DNA from: Sinorhizobium meliloti
Lineage (GTDB): Bacteria > Pseudomonadota > Alphaproteobacteria > Rhizobiales > Rhizobiaceae
DNA: 64,000 nucleotides
Assembly: GCF_035610345.1 (NCBI RefSeq)
Contig: NZ_CP141212.1
Span: 2,113,976 to 2,177,975 of the forward strand
Direction: 5' to 3'
Below the pieces are notes generated by a model. The model was given only the letters and a program-made list of their open reading frames with translations. It was not told the origin of the DNA and searched no databases. Shown piece by piece: positions 35,645 to 45,472 of the stretch. A program made the position numbers and the translations under genes. Positions within the stretch are counted from its first letter, which is position 1. Every line of letters starts with the position of its first letter.

Positions 35645-35672
35645 ACCCAGCGCCACAATCGTTACTTGCGGA

Positions 35673-35700
35673 GGGAATAAATCCGTAGCGTTCCGTGTCT
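35673..35700 (+). promoter_or_regulatory. Candidate ECF-sigma promoter
   Basis: GGGAATAA (35673-35680) and CGTGTCT (35694-35700) have the spacing of ECF-type -35 and -10 elements and lie 60 bp upstream of the secreted-protein gene that precedes the ECF sigma gene. This would allow autoregulation. Only the one site supports it. Confidence 0.35.
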
Positions 35701-35760
35701 TATCCTCGAACCCGCCCGAGCGCGGTTCTACGTCGAAGACATCTTGAGGAAGGAACGCCC

Positions 35761-36135
35761 ATGAGAACGCTTGCGTTGACCATCGCCATCTCACTTGCCA
35801 CGGCCGCCGCCGCCTTTGCCGCTCCGCCCGTGAAAACGGTCGAGTCGGAGAAAGGGCCGGTGCTCGCCGCCGAAAACGGCATGACGCTCTACACTTTCAA
35901 AAACGACAAAAAGGGCGTCTCTGCCTGCTATGATGCCTGCGCCACGAATTGGCCGCCCTTCATGGTGGAAGGCGACGCAACGGCCGAGGGTGCCTTTTCG
36001 GTCGTGGAGCGAAAGGACGGCAGCAAACAATGGGCGAAGGACGGCATGCCCCTTTATTTCTGGGTGAAGGACAAGAAAATGGGTGACGTCACCGGCGACG
36101 GCGTGAAGGGCGTATGGGATGCCGCACGGCCGTGA
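35761..36135 (+). CDS. Secreted COG4315-type repeat protein
   Basis: This 124-aa protein has a signal peptide (MRTLALTIAISLATAAAAFA) and the characteristic pairing GMTLYTFKNDKKGVSACYDACATNWPPF and DGMPLYFWVKDKKMGDVTGDG found in the secreted-repeat family of unknown function. GAGGAAGG precedes ATG 35761. Its end overlaps the ECF sigma start by 17 nt, placing it first in a three-gene operon. Confidence 0.87.
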   Translation: MRTLALTIAISLATAAAAFAAPPVKTVESEKGPVLAAENGMTLYTFKNDKKGVSACYDACATNWPPFMVEGDATAEGAFSVVERKDGSKQWAKDGMPLYFWVKDKKMGDVTGDGVKGVWDAARP

Positions 36136-36673
36136 TGGCTTGAATAAACGCGCGGGGGAGGAAATCTCCTCCGCCGACCCGTTCGAGGAGGACGTCCTGG
36201 CGCTGATTCCGGCGCTCAGGCGTTACTCGCGCAGCCTCGCGCGTTCCGATACGGATGGCGAAGATCTGCTGCAGGACTGCGTCGAAAAAGTGCTTACGAG
36301 ACGCGCGCAATGGCGAGGCGTGAACCTTCGCGCCTGGGTCTTCACGATCATGACCAATCTTTATCGCAACGGCCGACGCCGCCGCGCTCAGCACCCGGAA
36401 GTGGAGCTTGACGAGACGCTCGGCCTTCGCGCGGAGGAAAACAATGCGGATCCTCTGGAGCGGCAGCGTCTGCTGCGCGCACTCGAGCGGCTCTCCGCGG
36501 ACAATCGCGCCGTTCTGATGCTCGTCGTCATCGAGGGATACCGCTACCAGGATGTGGCAGACATGATGGAAATTCCGGTCGGGACCGTGATGTCCCGCCT
36601 TTCGCGAGCCCGCCGCCAGCTCGCCGAAGCGATGAAGGACGATAACGTGATCGCCCTGCGGAGACCCAAATGA
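36119..36673 (+). CDS. ECF RNA polymerase sigma factor
   Basis: This 184-aa sigma factor has region 2 (ALRRYSRSLARSDTDGEDLLQDCVEKVL, then AWVFTIMTNLYRNGRRRR) and region 4 (LSADNRAVLMLVVIEGYRYQDVADMMEIPVGTVMSRLSRARRQL). The gene order of secreted COG4315 protein, ECF sigma and membrane anti-sigma recalls the rpoE1-type locus of S. meliloti, but that identity was not tested. The ATG at 36119 overlaps the upstream gene; a TTG at 36140 is the alternative. The ATGA overlap couples it to the anti-sigma gene. Confidence 0.88.
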   Translation: MPHGRDGLNKRAGEEISSADPFEEDVLALIPALRRYSRSLARSDTDGEDLLQDCVEKVLTRRAQWRGVNLRAWVFTIMTNLYRNGRRRRAQHPEVELDETLGLRAEENNADPLERQRLLRALERLSADNRAVLMLVVIEGYRYQDVADMMEIPVGTVMSRLSRARRQLAEAMKDDNVIALRRPK

Positions 36674-37476
36674 GCGCCGACTTCGAAACCGTCTCCGATG
36701 ACGACCTCCACGCCTATGTGGATGGCCACCTGGCGCAACCGGAGCGCGAGCGCATTGAATCCTGGCTGGAAAAGCAGCCGGCAAAGGCCGAAGAGGTCCG
36801 TCAGTGGCAGGCGCAGGCGACGGCGCTGAAGCAGCATTTCGCCTCTTATGCCCGCAGCGGCGAGGAAGATCGCTCGCTTATATCCGCCCGCCGAAAATCA
36901 CGGAGTACCGGATGGGCATCGGCGGTGCCGACGCTGCGACGTCTCGCCGCCGGGCTTCTGATCTTTGCCGCCGGCGCGCTCGCCGGAGCCTATGGACCCG
37001 ACCTCGTGGCTCCGCCGCCCGAGTCCGCCGATGCCTCCGAGGCGCTCCCCCGGCAGGCACAATCGGCATTTCTGATCTATGCCAGCGAAGTCCGCCACCC
37101 AGTGGAGGTCGGTGCCGGCGAGCGGGAGCATCTCGCCACATGGCTCGGCAAACGCCTCGATTATGGGCTGAAAATTCCCGACCTGTCCTCGCTGGGATTC
37201 TCGCTTGTCGGCGGGCGCCTCGTGCCGGTCAACGATACGGCAGGCGCAATGCTGATGTATGAAGACGTGACGGGGGAACGGCTAACGGTCCTTCTCGGCC
37301 GCAACCCGGAAAATCGCGAAACGAGTTTCCGTATATCCAGCCGGGGTGAAGTCGAGACCTTCTACTGGATAGACGGCGAAATCGGCTACGCCGTGACGGG
37401 CGAAGTGCCGCGCGCCCTGCTGCAGAAGGTTGCCGACGAATGTTATCGCCAGTTCGAGGCTTCGGAGAGCTCCTGA
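36670..37476 (+). CDS. Membrane anti-sigma factor
   Basis: This 268-aa protein has an N-terminal cytoplasmic anti-sigma domain (SDDDLHAYVDGHLAQPERER) with no zinc-binding His/Cys set. One transmembrane helix (LRRLAAGLLIFAAGALAGAYG) and a periplasmic domain follow. ATG 36670 overlaps the sigma stop by 4 nt. It should hold the cognate ECF sigma at the membrane until a periplasmic signal releases it. Confidence 0.85.
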   Translation: MSADFETVSDDDLHAYVDGHLAQPERERIESWLEKQPAKAEEVRQWQAQATALKQHFASYARSGEEDRSLISARRKSRSTGWASAVPTLRRLAAGLLIFAAGALAGAYGPDLVAPPPESADASEALPRQAQSAFLIYASEVRHPVEVGAGEREHLATWLGKRLDYGLKIPDLSSLGFSLVGGRLVPVNDTAGAMLMYEDVTGERLTVLLGRNPENRETSFRISSRGEVETFYWIDGEIGYAVTGEVPRALLQKVADECYRQFEASESS

Positions 37477-37495
37477 ACCGCCGTCGGACAATCCC

Positions 37496-37882
37496 TCAAC
37501 GCAGAGGATCATTCGCGAGCGCGATCGGCGTTCCGTGCGGCGTCGCTTCCGCTGCGCGCTGCCAACTGCCGACCAGCGCTTCCAGTTCGGGGCCGGAAGC
37601 GAGGGAGAGTTCCGTTACCAGACGGCTCAGCGCCGCAACCCAGCAATCGTAGTAGTCGCTGCCGTCCGCCCTGCGGCCGGGCTTGTAGAGCTCGGCCGAA
37701 AGCGCTTCCGCCCATTCGCTCCACGAAAATACACCCTGCTCGTGAAGCCGCACGGTCATGGCAAAGGCGACCGCCTGCCAGGGTTCGGCAAAGACGGGAT
37801 CGCCCTCGCGCGATTTTGGCAGTTCCGCCGAAGCCAGAAGCGGGGAACGGGCAGGAGCAGGCGTCGATCTATGCGTGTTCAA
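37496..37882 (-). CDS. Nitrile hydratase accessory (activator) protein
   Basis: This 128-aa protein carries FAEPWQAVAFAMTVRLHEQGVFSWSEWAEAL, typical of the nitrile hydratase activator that helps insert cobalt and oxidise the active-site cysteines by subunit exchange. It follows the beta-subunit gene with a short overlap. I chose the TTG at 37882 because GGGAG is 7 nt upstream; an ATG at 37900 is the other choice. It is the last gene of the alpha-beta-activator operon. Confidence 0.8.
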   Translation of the reverse strand: MNTHRSTPAPARSPLLASAELPKSREGDPVFAEPWQAVAFAMTVRLHEQGVFSWSEWAEALSAELYKPGRRADGSDYYDCWVAALSRLVTELSLASGPELEALVGSWQRAAEATPHGTPIALANDPLR

Positions 37883-38528
37883 GATAGCTCTCCCAGGCAT
37901 CGATAGAGACGGTAAGCGTCGGGTCCGCGCCCTCACCCCAGATCTCGCCGGCGTCGAAGACCACCGTATAGAGCCATTGCGGGTTCTCGCCCCTGCCGTG
38001 GGCGTTGTCGTCCGGGAAGACGAAGCCGCCCTGCACGGCCTCCACCATGCCTGTCCTGGCGCGGGCGTAGCGCGGCAGGCGCGTGTGGCTCTCCGGATTG
38101 AAGTTCTTCGTACGCACTCTCTCGCCGGCGGCAAAACGCGGCGGCGTTTCGACCGGCCGGTCGCATGGCCCGCCCTTGGCGAGCACGCCTGCTACCATGT
38201 CCGCTGTGAGCACCCGTTTCGGCTCCCGCCCCTTGTCGAGCATGTGGCCGGCGTCGAGCTCGGCTTCCGTCACGAAGCCGTGGCGCTTCAGAAGCGTTTC
38301 CAGCGCCCGCGTCCAGATTTCATAATAGCTCGCGGAAAGATAGGTCGCCGGGGGCAGGCTTTCGCGCGCGTGCCGGCTTTCGTCCAGCGTCCAGGCACCG
38401 AAAGCGCCACAGGAAAGCGTGATGCCGAGCGCCCGTTTTTCCCACTCTGCATGGAATGTGGGCTCGTTGCGTTCCGGAGCGATCGGACCCATGCCATGCT
38501 GACCTCCGAGATCGTGCGGCCCGTTCAT
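37869..38528 (-). CDS. nthB: Nitrile hydratase subunit beta
   Basis: This 219-aa beta subunit has the N-terminal [14 protein letters not shown] motif and the C-terminal SH3-like domain around [20 protein letters not shown] and [20 protein letters not shown]. It pairs with the alpha subunit to hydrate nitriles to amides. Start and stop overlap neighbours by 4 nt (ATGA) upstream and 14 nt downstream. Confidence 0.93.
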   Translation of the reverse strand: MNGPHDLGGQHGMGPIAPERNEPTFHAEWEKRALGITLSCGAFGAWTLDESRHARESLPPATYLSASYYEIWTRALETLLKRHGFVTEAELDAGHMLDKGREPKRVLTADMVAGVLAKGGPCDRPVETPPRFAAGERVRTKNFNPESHTRLPRYARARTGMVEAVQGGFVFPDDNAHGRGENPQWLYTVVFDAGEIWGEGADPTLTVSIDAWESYLEHA

Positions 38529-39166
38529 CGTACCCCCTCCGGCGAAAGGGCGAGCCCGGTGCCGATCATGGAATCGCGCGTCACGAGCTCTGCCAGGGCG
38601 TCCTCGCCGAAGCCATCGGTACCTTCCGGCCGCTCCGGCACCACGAGGTAGCGCAGTTCGGCCGTCGAATCCCAGACGCGAACCTTCTTTTCAGCCGACA
38701 GCTCGAGCCCGAACTCGGCAAGCACGCCGCGAGGATCGATAACCGCGCGCGAACGATAGGGCGGCGCCTTGTACCAGACGGGCGGCAGCCCCAGCACTGC
38801 CCAGGGATAGCAGGAGCACAGCGTACAGACGATGAGGTTGTGCGTTTCGGGCGTGTTGAACACCGCACGCATGTGCTCGCCCTGGCGCCCGGTGAAACCG
38901 AGGCTGGCGATCGCCGCGGTCGCGTCGCGTTTCAGCCAATCGGCAAAATCGACGTCGCTCCAGGCCTTGGCGACGACGCGTGCGCCGTTTCGCGGTCCCA
39001 CCTTCGTCTCGTACGCCTCGACGATCGCGTCGATCGCCGCAGGATCGATCAAACCCTTTTCCGTCAGCACCGTCTCCAGTGCCTTTACCCGGGCTTCCAT
39101 GTCGGTCAGATGGTTGTCGTGGTGATGGCCGTGATCGTCGCCATGCCCATGATGATGCTCGGACAT
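38525..39166 (-). CDS. nthA: Nitrile hydratase subunit alpha, cobalt type
   Basis: This 213-aa catalytic subunit carries the metal claw VCTLCSCY, with Cys at 114, 117 and 119. CTLC marks the cobalt form; iron enzymes have CSLC. The N-terminus is unusually His-rich ([17 protein letters not shown]), which could bind metal. Genes run alpha-beta-activator with 4-nt and 14-nt overlaps. A LysE exporter gene lies just upstream in the same direction. No amidase gene is visible nearby. Confidence 0.93.
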   Translation of the reverse strand: MSEHHHGHGDDHGHHHDNHLTDMEARVKALETVLTEKGLIDPAAIDAIVEAYETKVGPRNGARVVAKAWSDVDFADWLKRDATAAIASLGFTGRQGEHMRAVFNTPETHNLIVCTLCSCYPWAVLGLPPVWYKAPPYRSRAVIDPRGVLAEFGLELSAEKKVRVWDSTAELRYLVVPERPEGTDGFGEDALAELVTRDSMIGTGLALSPEGVR

Positions 39167-39233
39167 TCCTGGCTCCTCTACCGAAGGCTACTGATCTTGA
39201 TGCGTGACCCTAAAAACGTCGCGTGTCGGCGGA

Positions 39234-39827
39234 CTATCTGAGCATCGGCCAAAGACTGACGACGAGCAAGACGGCCATGGTGATGTTGAACCATTTGAGC
39301 CTCGCAGGTTCCGAGAGCCATTGCCTGAGGGCCGAGCCGAAACCCGCCCAGGTCGAAACGCTCGGCACATTGACGAGTGCGAAGACGACGCCGACGACGA
39401 GCACGCTCATCAGATAGCTGTCGCTGCTCGTATAGGTGGCCATGGCCGAAACCGCCATTACCCAGGCCTTCGGATTGACCCATTGGAAAGCAGCCGCCTG
39501 CAGGAAGGTCATCGGCACTGCATTCGCCTTTCCTTCGCCGAGCGAGCGAGACGTGCCGATCTTCCAGGCGATCCAGACCAGATAGGCGCCTCCGGCGAAC
39601 TTCAGGGCCGTATAGAGGAGCGGCACGGAATGAAGCAGTGCGCCGAGACCGAGCCCCACGGCAATGAGAAGAACGAAGAAGCCGATGCCGATCCCCAGCA
39701 TATGCGGAATCGTGCGCACGAAACCGAAGTTCACGCCCGAGGCGAACAGCATCATATTGTTCGGTCCGGGCGTGATCGATGTCGTTAAGGCAAACAGGAA
39801 CAGCGCCAGAAGCGTATCCAGTTGCAT
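39234..39827 (-). CDS. LysE/RhtB family exporter
   Basis: This 197-aa membrane exporter shows TSITPGPNNMMLFASGVNFGF and FQWVNPKAWVMAVSAMATY, the two family motifs. ATG 39827 has GGAGG upstream at 5 nt. The nitrile hydratase alpha gene starts 67 bp downstream in the same direction, so read-through is possible. The 7-bp inverted repeat upstream (39914) may be its operator. Confidence 0.88.
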   Translation of the reverse strand: MQLDTLLALFLFALTTSITPGPNNMMLFASGVNFGFVRTIPHMLGIGIGFFVLLIAVGLGLGALLHSVPLLYTALKFAGGAYLVWIAWKIGTSRSLGEGKANAVPMTFLQAAAFQWVNPKAWVMAVSAMATYTSSDSYLMSVLVVGVVFALVNVPSVSTWAGFGSALRQWLSEPARLKWFNITMAVLLVVSLWPMLR

Positions 39828-40233
39828 GAGTTCCTCCAAAGCCGCGGGTCTGCCGAGAACGCCGCTACAAACCTGGGATTCGCGTCGCGTAATCTCCCGG
39901 GCGGCGACCCTAGTGGGTCAAGCTAGCTGACCCAAATGCAACCGCCACCCAAATCTTGTCACGGTGACAAACCGAAAGCCGGGGGTGCTGCACCGCCTTG
40001 ACCCCTAACCTTTTCCATGGGATAGCCACGCTATGTGTGAACATGACACCCACATTGTCGCCCGGTTCGCCGGCATCCCAACAGGCGGGATGCAGGGGCT
40101 TCGCACACGCTGACAACAGCGCCGCGCGTCTATTATACGCGCAGGCACGCGCGCAACCCCTCAGCCTCGCTCAAAGCGGACGGGGCTTTCTTCTAATTCA
40201 GGCGCCCGTCCATCGTCATCATGGAGATGGAAA
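39828..40233. other. 406-bp intergenic region between exporter and methyltransferase genes
   Basis: No coding frame is supported here. It contains the inverted repeat at 39914 and a purine/C-rich stretch about 39999-40015. The rest looks like ordinary promoter DNA for the divergent genes. Confidence 0.4.
39914..39934. promoter_or_regulatory. Inverted repeat TGGGTCA-N7-TGACCCA
   Basis: A 7-bp inverted repeat around AGCTAGC lies about 87 bp upstream of the LysE start. It has the size of a dimeric repressor site; no regulator gene is adjacent. Confidence 0.4.
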
Positions 40234-40962
40234 ATGGCACAGAACGTTTACGACAAACCCGAATTCTTCACCGGCTACAGCCAACTCGGGCGATCCCTGC
40301 ATGGACTCGCCGGCGCTGCCGAATGGCCGGCAATCCGCGCAATGCTGCCCGACCTCAGGGACTTGCGCGTCGTGGATCTCGGTTGCGGCTTCGGCTGGTT
40401 CGCCCGCTGGGCGCGGGAGAACGGCGCGGCCCATGTCCTTGGCCTCGACCTCTCCGAAAAAATGATCGCACGAGCGCGGCAAGAGACGGAGGATCCTTCG
40501 GTCGAGTATAAAATCGCCGACCTCGAGCATCTGGTTTTGCCCGAGGCGAGCTTCGACTTCGCCTATAGCTCTCTCGCCTTCCATTATGTCGAAGACTTCG
40601 ACCGGCTGGTGCGAACGATCCATAGCAGTCTCCTGCCCGGATCGCATTTCGTCCTCACCATCGAACATCCGGTTTACATGGCACCGACGAACCCTGGCTG
40701 GTCCACGGACGCCGAGGGCCGCCGCATCTGGCCGCTCGATCGCTACTCGGCCGAAGGAAAGCGTGTCACCGACTGGCTTGCCAAGGGCGTCGTCAAGTAT
40801 CACCGCACGCTCGGCACCACATTGAACACCCTGATTTCAGCCGGTTTTGCGATCCGCCGCGTTCAGGAGTGGAGCCCGACCACCGCTGAGATCGCCCGCA
40901 ATCCGGACCTCGCGGAAGAGGTCGACCGGCCGATGATGCTGCTCGTTGCCGCACAAAGGTAG
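40234..40962 (+). CDS. Class I SAM-dependent methyltransferase
   Basis: This 242-aa methyltransferase has motif I VVDLGCGFGWFARWA at about residues 46-60, acidic motif II GLDLSEKMI, the motif IV region FDFAYSSLAFHYVEDF, and SLLPGSHFVLTIEHPVYM. It is the soluble UbiE/type-11 fold. The substrate is not deducible; the closest style is a small-molecule methylase. GGAGATGG precedes ATG 40234. It stands alone. Confidence 0.85.
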   Translation: MAQNVYDKPEFFTGYSQLGRSLHGLAGAAEWPAIRAMLPDLRDLRVVDLGCGFGWFARWARENGAAHVLGLDLSEKMIARARQETEDPSVEYKIADLEHLVLPEASFDFAYSSLAFHYVEDFDRLVRTIHSSLLPGSHFVLTIEHPVYMAPTNPGWSTDAEGRRIWPLDRYSAEGKRVTDWLAKGVVKYHRTLGTTLNTLISAGFAIRRVQEWSPTTAEIARNPDLAEEVDRPMMLLVAAQR

Positions 40963-41065
40963 GAGTCTCGACCGCGCCGGATGCGCGAGTAGCGTTTGCC
41001 ATCCCTTCCCCCCCGCCCTGTCGGAGGGCAAGAGCCGAATTCAAGAAATTTGCCGTAATGTCCGG

Positions 41066-41290
41066 CTACTTTCGCTTCTGCGCCTTTCCCTTCTTGGCGG
41101 GGGCGGCAACTGGATTTGCCGCCTCCTCGGCCTCTTTCTCCAGCCGCATCTGTTTGAGGCGTGCCGTCTTCTTCACACGCGCTGCAGCCTCCTGCTCGAT
41201 AATGGCGCGTGACGCAATTGTGGCCTGATCCGCGCGATCCGCAGGGTTCTTCTTCTCGGCCTTAAAAATACGATTGCCGACGTCCTTCAT
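41066..41290 (-). CDS. Small Lys/Ala-rich hydrophilic protein
   Basis: This 74-aa, highly charged protein is predicted helical (KAEKKNPADRADQATIASRA, then RVKKTARLKQMRLEKEAEEA) and ends in a basic Lys/Arg tail (KKGKAQKRK). GGAGG precedes ATG 41290. It resembles small conserved proteins of rhizobia of unknown function. It lies downstream of the cold-shock gene but past a terminator. Confidence 0.65.
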   Translation of the reverse strand: MKDVGNRIFKAEKKNPADRADQATIASRAIIEQEAAARVKKTARLKQMRLEKEAEEAANPVAAPAKKGKAQKRK

Positions 41291-41319
41291 GCGAGATCCT
41301 CCATCAAATTTCAGCCAAT

Positions 41320-41344
41320 AAAAAAGGCCGGGACAGGCCCGACC
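41320..41344 (-). terminator. Rho-independent terminator of the cold-shock gene
   Basis: On the minus strand a 7-bp stem with one G-T pair (GGTCGGG/CCCGGCC) and a 5-nt loop runs into TTTTTT. It lies about 100 bp past the csp stop. Confidence 0.75.
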
Positions 41345-41446
41345 TTCCTCATCATCTCAACCCGCCGCGCCAGTACATCCGTGGTCACGGGCGGGGAGAT
41401 AACAATGTCATGAAGTGCCGTGTTAGGGCACAAACGCGCAATCCGT

Positions 41447-41656
41447 TCAGAGAGCGCGAAGGTTGTCCGCCGAGGTCTTGCCCGAGCGCCGATCCTGCGT
41501 CAGCTCGAAGCTTACCTTCTGCCCGTCTTTCAGCGTGGACAGGCCGGCGCGTTCAACCGCCGAAATATGGACGAACACGTCAGCGGCGCCGTCATCTGGC
41601 TGGATGAAACCGAAGCCCTTGGTGCTGTTGAACCACTTTACCGTTCCAGAAGCCAC
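41447..41656 (-). CDS. Cold-shock domain protein (CspA family)
   Basis: This 69-aa single cold-shock domain has RNP1 KGFGFIQPD and RNP2 VFVHIS, and starts [17 protein letters not shown]. It binds single-stranded RNA/DNA as an RNA chaperone. Translation begins at a GTG with AAAGGA upstream. The about 310-bp AT-rich region upstream (to 41967) could give a long structured 5' leader, as in other csp genes. Confidence 0.93.
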   Translation of the reverse strand: MASGTVKWFNSTKGFGFIQPDDGAADVFVHISAVERAGLSTLKDGQKVSFELTQDRRSGKTSADNLRAL

Positions 41657-41739
41657 GTCGATGTCCTTTCAATAGCCATGGAAAACCGCCACCGCATAAA
41701 AACGGTGTATCAAAACCGATGTTGTCAGGATTTTCGTGA

Positions 41740-42813
<1,074 letters not shown>

Positions 42814-42924
42814 TGCCATAGGGTACCCAGACGGGTGAAGTGGGCTTGAAAGGGTGCGGCGGGTGCAGCCCCTCCCACCTGTGGGGAGGCGCGCGCCCCG
42901 AAGGGCGCGATCTTCCTCGCTTCT

Positions 42925-43497
42925 TTACATTCCCTGGGGCCCGCGGTTCATCGCGGCGATGCCGGTGCGGCAGACTTCGATCAGCCCGAGCGGCTTCATG
43001 ATGGCGATGAACTGCTCGATCTTGGAAGGCTTGCCGGTGATCTCGAATACGAAGTGATCGATGTTGGCGTCGATGACCGAGGCACGGAAGGCGTCGGCGA
43101 GCCTGAGCGCCTCCACCCGATGTTCGCCCGAGCCGTGTACCTTGACGAGCGCCAGTTCGCGCTCGATCGGCCGCTCATGGCCCAGACCGGCGGCGCGAAC
43201 CGTGAGATCTACGACCCGGTGCACAGGCACCAGACGTTCGAGCTGGTTCTTGATCTGCTCGAGCACGTGCGGCGTGCCGCGGGTCACGATGGTGATGCGC
43301 GAGAGATGAGCCTCGTGCTCCGTCTCGGAGACCGTCAGGCTCTCGATATTGTAGCCGCGGCCGGAGAAAAGGCCGATGACGCGGGCGAGCACGCCCGGCT
43401 CGTTGTCGACCAGAACGGAAAGCGTGTGCGTTTCCGCAAGCTCCGTTTCCTTGGCGATGAAGTAGGCCGAGCCCGTCGCCTGAAGATGTGCATTCAT
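42925..43497 (-). CDS. ilvH: Acetolactate synthase small (regulatory) subunit
   Basis: This 190-aa regulatory subunit has an N-terminal ACT domain (HTLSVLVDNEPGVLARVIGLFSGRGYNIESLTV) that binds valine for feedback inhibition. It follows the large-subunit gene by 21 bp in the same direction and shares its attenuator. The length is in the family range. Confidence 0.94.
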   Translation of the reverse strand: MNAHLQATGSAYFIAKETELAETHTLSVLVDNEPGVLARVIGLFSGRGYNIESLTVSETEHEAHLSRITIVTRGTPHVLEQIKNQLERLVPVHRVVDLTVRAAGLGHERPIERELALVKVHGSGEHRVEALRLADAFRASVIDANIDHFVFEITGKPSKIEQFIAIMKPLGLIEVCRTGIAAMNRGPQGM

Positions 43498-43518
43498 TTT
43501 CCTGTTCCTACCTTGTCT

Positions 43519-45297
43519 TCAAACGAGCTGGCGGCCCTTGGCATCGATGGCGTTGGCGACCACCTCGTCCGTTGCCTCGTCCGGGAGCAGCATCTCGTTA
43601 TGCGCCTTGCCCGAAGGGATCATCGGGAAGCAGTTGGCGAGATTGGCGACGCGGCAGTCGAAGATGACCGGGGCCGGTGTGTCGATCATCTGCCGGATCG
43701 CATCGTCGAGCTCTCCCGGCTTTTCGCAACGGATGCCGACGCCGCCATAGGCCTCGGCGAGCTTGACGAAGTCCGGCATCGCCTCGGTGTAGGAATGCGA
43801 CAGCCGGTTGCCGTGCAGGAGCTGCTGCCACTGCCGGACCATGCCCATATATTGATTGTTCAGGATGAAGATCTTGACCGGCAGGCCGTACTGAACCGCG
43901 CACGACATCTCCTGGATACACATCTGGATCGAGGCGTCGCCGGCGATGTCGATGACGAGGCTCTCCGGATGCGCGACCTGGACGCCGACCGCGGCCGGGA
44001 AGCCGTAGCCCATGGTGCCGAGGCCCCCCGAGGTCATCCAGCGGTTCGGCTCTTCGAAGCCGAAGAACTGCGCGGCCCACATCTGGTGCTGGCCGACTTC
44101 GGTGGTGATGTAAGGGTCGCGGTCCTTGGTGAGCTCGTAGAGCCGCTGGATCGCATATTGCGGCATGATGACGTCGGCACTCGGCGTATAGGCCAGCGAG
44201 TTGCGCGCCCGCCACCTGGAGATCTCTTTCCACCAGTCGCCAAGCCGCGCCTGGTCGACCGTCTTGGCCGCAGCACGCCACAGGCGGATCATGTCCTCGA
44301 GCACAGCGGCGACGTCGCCGATGATCGGAACGTCGACGCGGACGTTCTTGTTGATGGAGGATGGGTCGATATCGATGTGGATCTTCTTCGAGTTGGGCGA
44401 GAAGGCATTGAGCCGGCCGGTGATCCGGTCGTCGAAGCGCGCGCCGATGCAGATCATGAGGTCGCAATCATGCATCGCCAGGTTGGCTTCGTAGGTCCCA
44501 TGCATGCCGAGCATGCCGAGCCAGTTCTTGCCGGAGGCCGGATAGGCGCCGAGGCCCATCAGCGTCGACGTGATCGGGAAGCCGGTGAGCTCGACCAGTT
44601 CCCTCAGGAAATGTGCGGCTTGCGGCCCGGAATTGATGACGCCGCCGCCCGAATAGATGACCGGCTGGCGCGCCGTTTTCATGAGCGCGACCGCCTCCTC
44701 GATCCTCTTCAGGTCCCCTTGGGTCTTCGGCTGGTAGCTCTTCTGTGTCGGAACGGCCGAAGGCGGCGTATAGGTACCGGTTGCGAACTGAACGTCCTTC
44801 GGAATGTCGACGACGACCGGACCCGGACGGCCCGACTGAGCAACGCGGAAAGCCTCATGGATGACGCGGGCGAGCTCGTTGACGTCCCTGACCAGCCAGT
44901 TGTGCTTGGTGCAGGGCCGGGTGATGCCGATCGTGTCGCATTCCTGGAAGGCGTCCGAGCCGATCAGCGACGTCGGTACCTGCCCCGAGATGCAGACGAG
45001 CGGGATCGAGTCCATCAGCGCGTCCTGCAGCGGCGTGACCGCATTGGTTGCTCCCGGGCCCGAAGTCACCAGCATGACGCCGACCTTGCCGGTGGAGCGG
45101 GCATATCCTTCGGCCATATGGCCGGCGCCCTGCTCGTGGCGGACGAGGATGTGCTGGATATCCTCCTGCTGGAAAATCTCGTCGTAGATCGGGAGCACGG
45201 CACCGCCGGGATAGCCGAAGATGTGTTCGACGCCATTGTCTTTCAAAGCCTGGAGAACGATCTCCGCGCCCGTCATCTGGTTCTCAGTTCCGCTCAT
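43519..45297 (-). CDS. ilvI: Acetolactate synthase large (catalytic) subunit
   Basis: This 592-aa ThDP-dependent enzyme makes acetolactate or acetohydroxybutyrate, the committed step of branched-chain amino-acid synthesis. Motifs are FGYPGGAVLPIYDEI, the ThDP glutamate region HEQGAGHMAEGYARSTGKVG and the metal motif GDASIQMCIQEM...NNQYMGMVRQW. It forms an operon with ilvH, and its transcript begins with an attenuator. Confidence 0.96.
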   Translation of the reverse strand: MSGTENQMTGAEIVLQALKDNGVEHIFGYPGGAVLPIYDEIFQQEDIQHILVRHEQGAGHMAEGYARSTGKVGVMLVTSGPGATNAVTPLQDALMDSIPLVCISGQVPTSLIGSDAFQECDTIGITRPCTKHNWLVRDVNELARVIHEAFRVAQSGRPGPVVVDIPKDVQFATGTYTPPSAVPTQKSYQPKTQGDLKRIEEAVALMKTARQPVIYSGGGVINSGPQAAHFLRELVELTGFPITSTLMGLGAYPASGKNWLGMLGMHGTYEANLAMHDCDLMICIGARFDDRITGRLNAFSPNSKKIHIDIDPSSINKNVRVDVPIIGDVAAVLEDMIRLWRAAAKTVDQARLGDWWKEISRWRARNSLAYTPSADVIMPQYAIQRLYELTKDRDPYITTEVGQHQMWAAQFFGFEEPNRWMTSGGLGTMGYGFPAAVGVQVAHPESLVIDIAGDASIQMCIQEMSCAVQYGLPVKIFILNNQYMGMVRQWQQLLHGNRLSHSYTEAMPDFVKLAEAYGGVGIRCEKPGELDDAIRQMIDTPAPVIFDCRVANLANCFPMIPSGKAHNEMLLPDEATDEVVANAIDAKGRQLV

Positions 45298-45351
45298 TGG
45301 CCTGCTTCCGTCCCTCGTTCAGGTTTGGGTGAATAACGTGTTTGAAGGCAT

Positions 45352-45375
45352 AAAAAAAGGCCCCGTCAGGAGCCT
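45352..45375 (-). terminator. Attenuator terminator upstream of ilvI
   Basis: On the minus strand AGGCTCC-TGAC-GGGGCCT is a 7-bp stem with one T-G pair followed by seven T, about 55 bp before the ilvI start. It lies in the leader, so it ends transcription unless an alternative fold forms. Confidence 0.8.
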
Positions 45376-45381
45376 CGTTCA

Positions 45382-45429
45382 GCGCATGGGTGGCTACCGC
45401 CGGATGGTTACACCATCCTGCCCATGCGC
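45382..45429 (-). promoter_or_regulatory. ilvIH attenuator antiterminator/pause hairpins
   Basis: A 9-bp stem GCGCATGGG/CCCATGCGC (45382-45390 with 45421-45429) encloses a second hairpin GGATGG-TTACA-CCATCC (45402-45418), whose loop contains the leader stop codon. Ribosome stalling at the Val/Ile/Leu codons upstream would melt this structure and alter formation of the terminator. Confidence 0.65.
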
Positions 45430-45464
45430 CGTCCCACCACAAGAATAACCGCGAAATTTTTCAT
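45408..45464 (-). CDS. ilvIH leader peptide
   Basis: An 18-codon frame reads MKNFAVILVVGRRMGRMV then TAA. The V-I-L-V-V run matches branched-chain control codons. No Shine-Dalgarno is present; the promoter below places the transcription start 1-2 nt before this ATG, so it is probably leaderless. Such start-at-ATG leaders are known for trpL in S. meliloti. Confidence 0.8.
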   Translation of the reverse strand: MKNFAVILVVGRRMGRMV

Positions 45465-45472
45465 GGGGCGAT

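Noticed and set aside
43054..45336. 760-aa plus-strand frame
   Set aside because: Antisense to ilvH and ilvI, which have complete family motifs; it is a GC-rich shadow frame.
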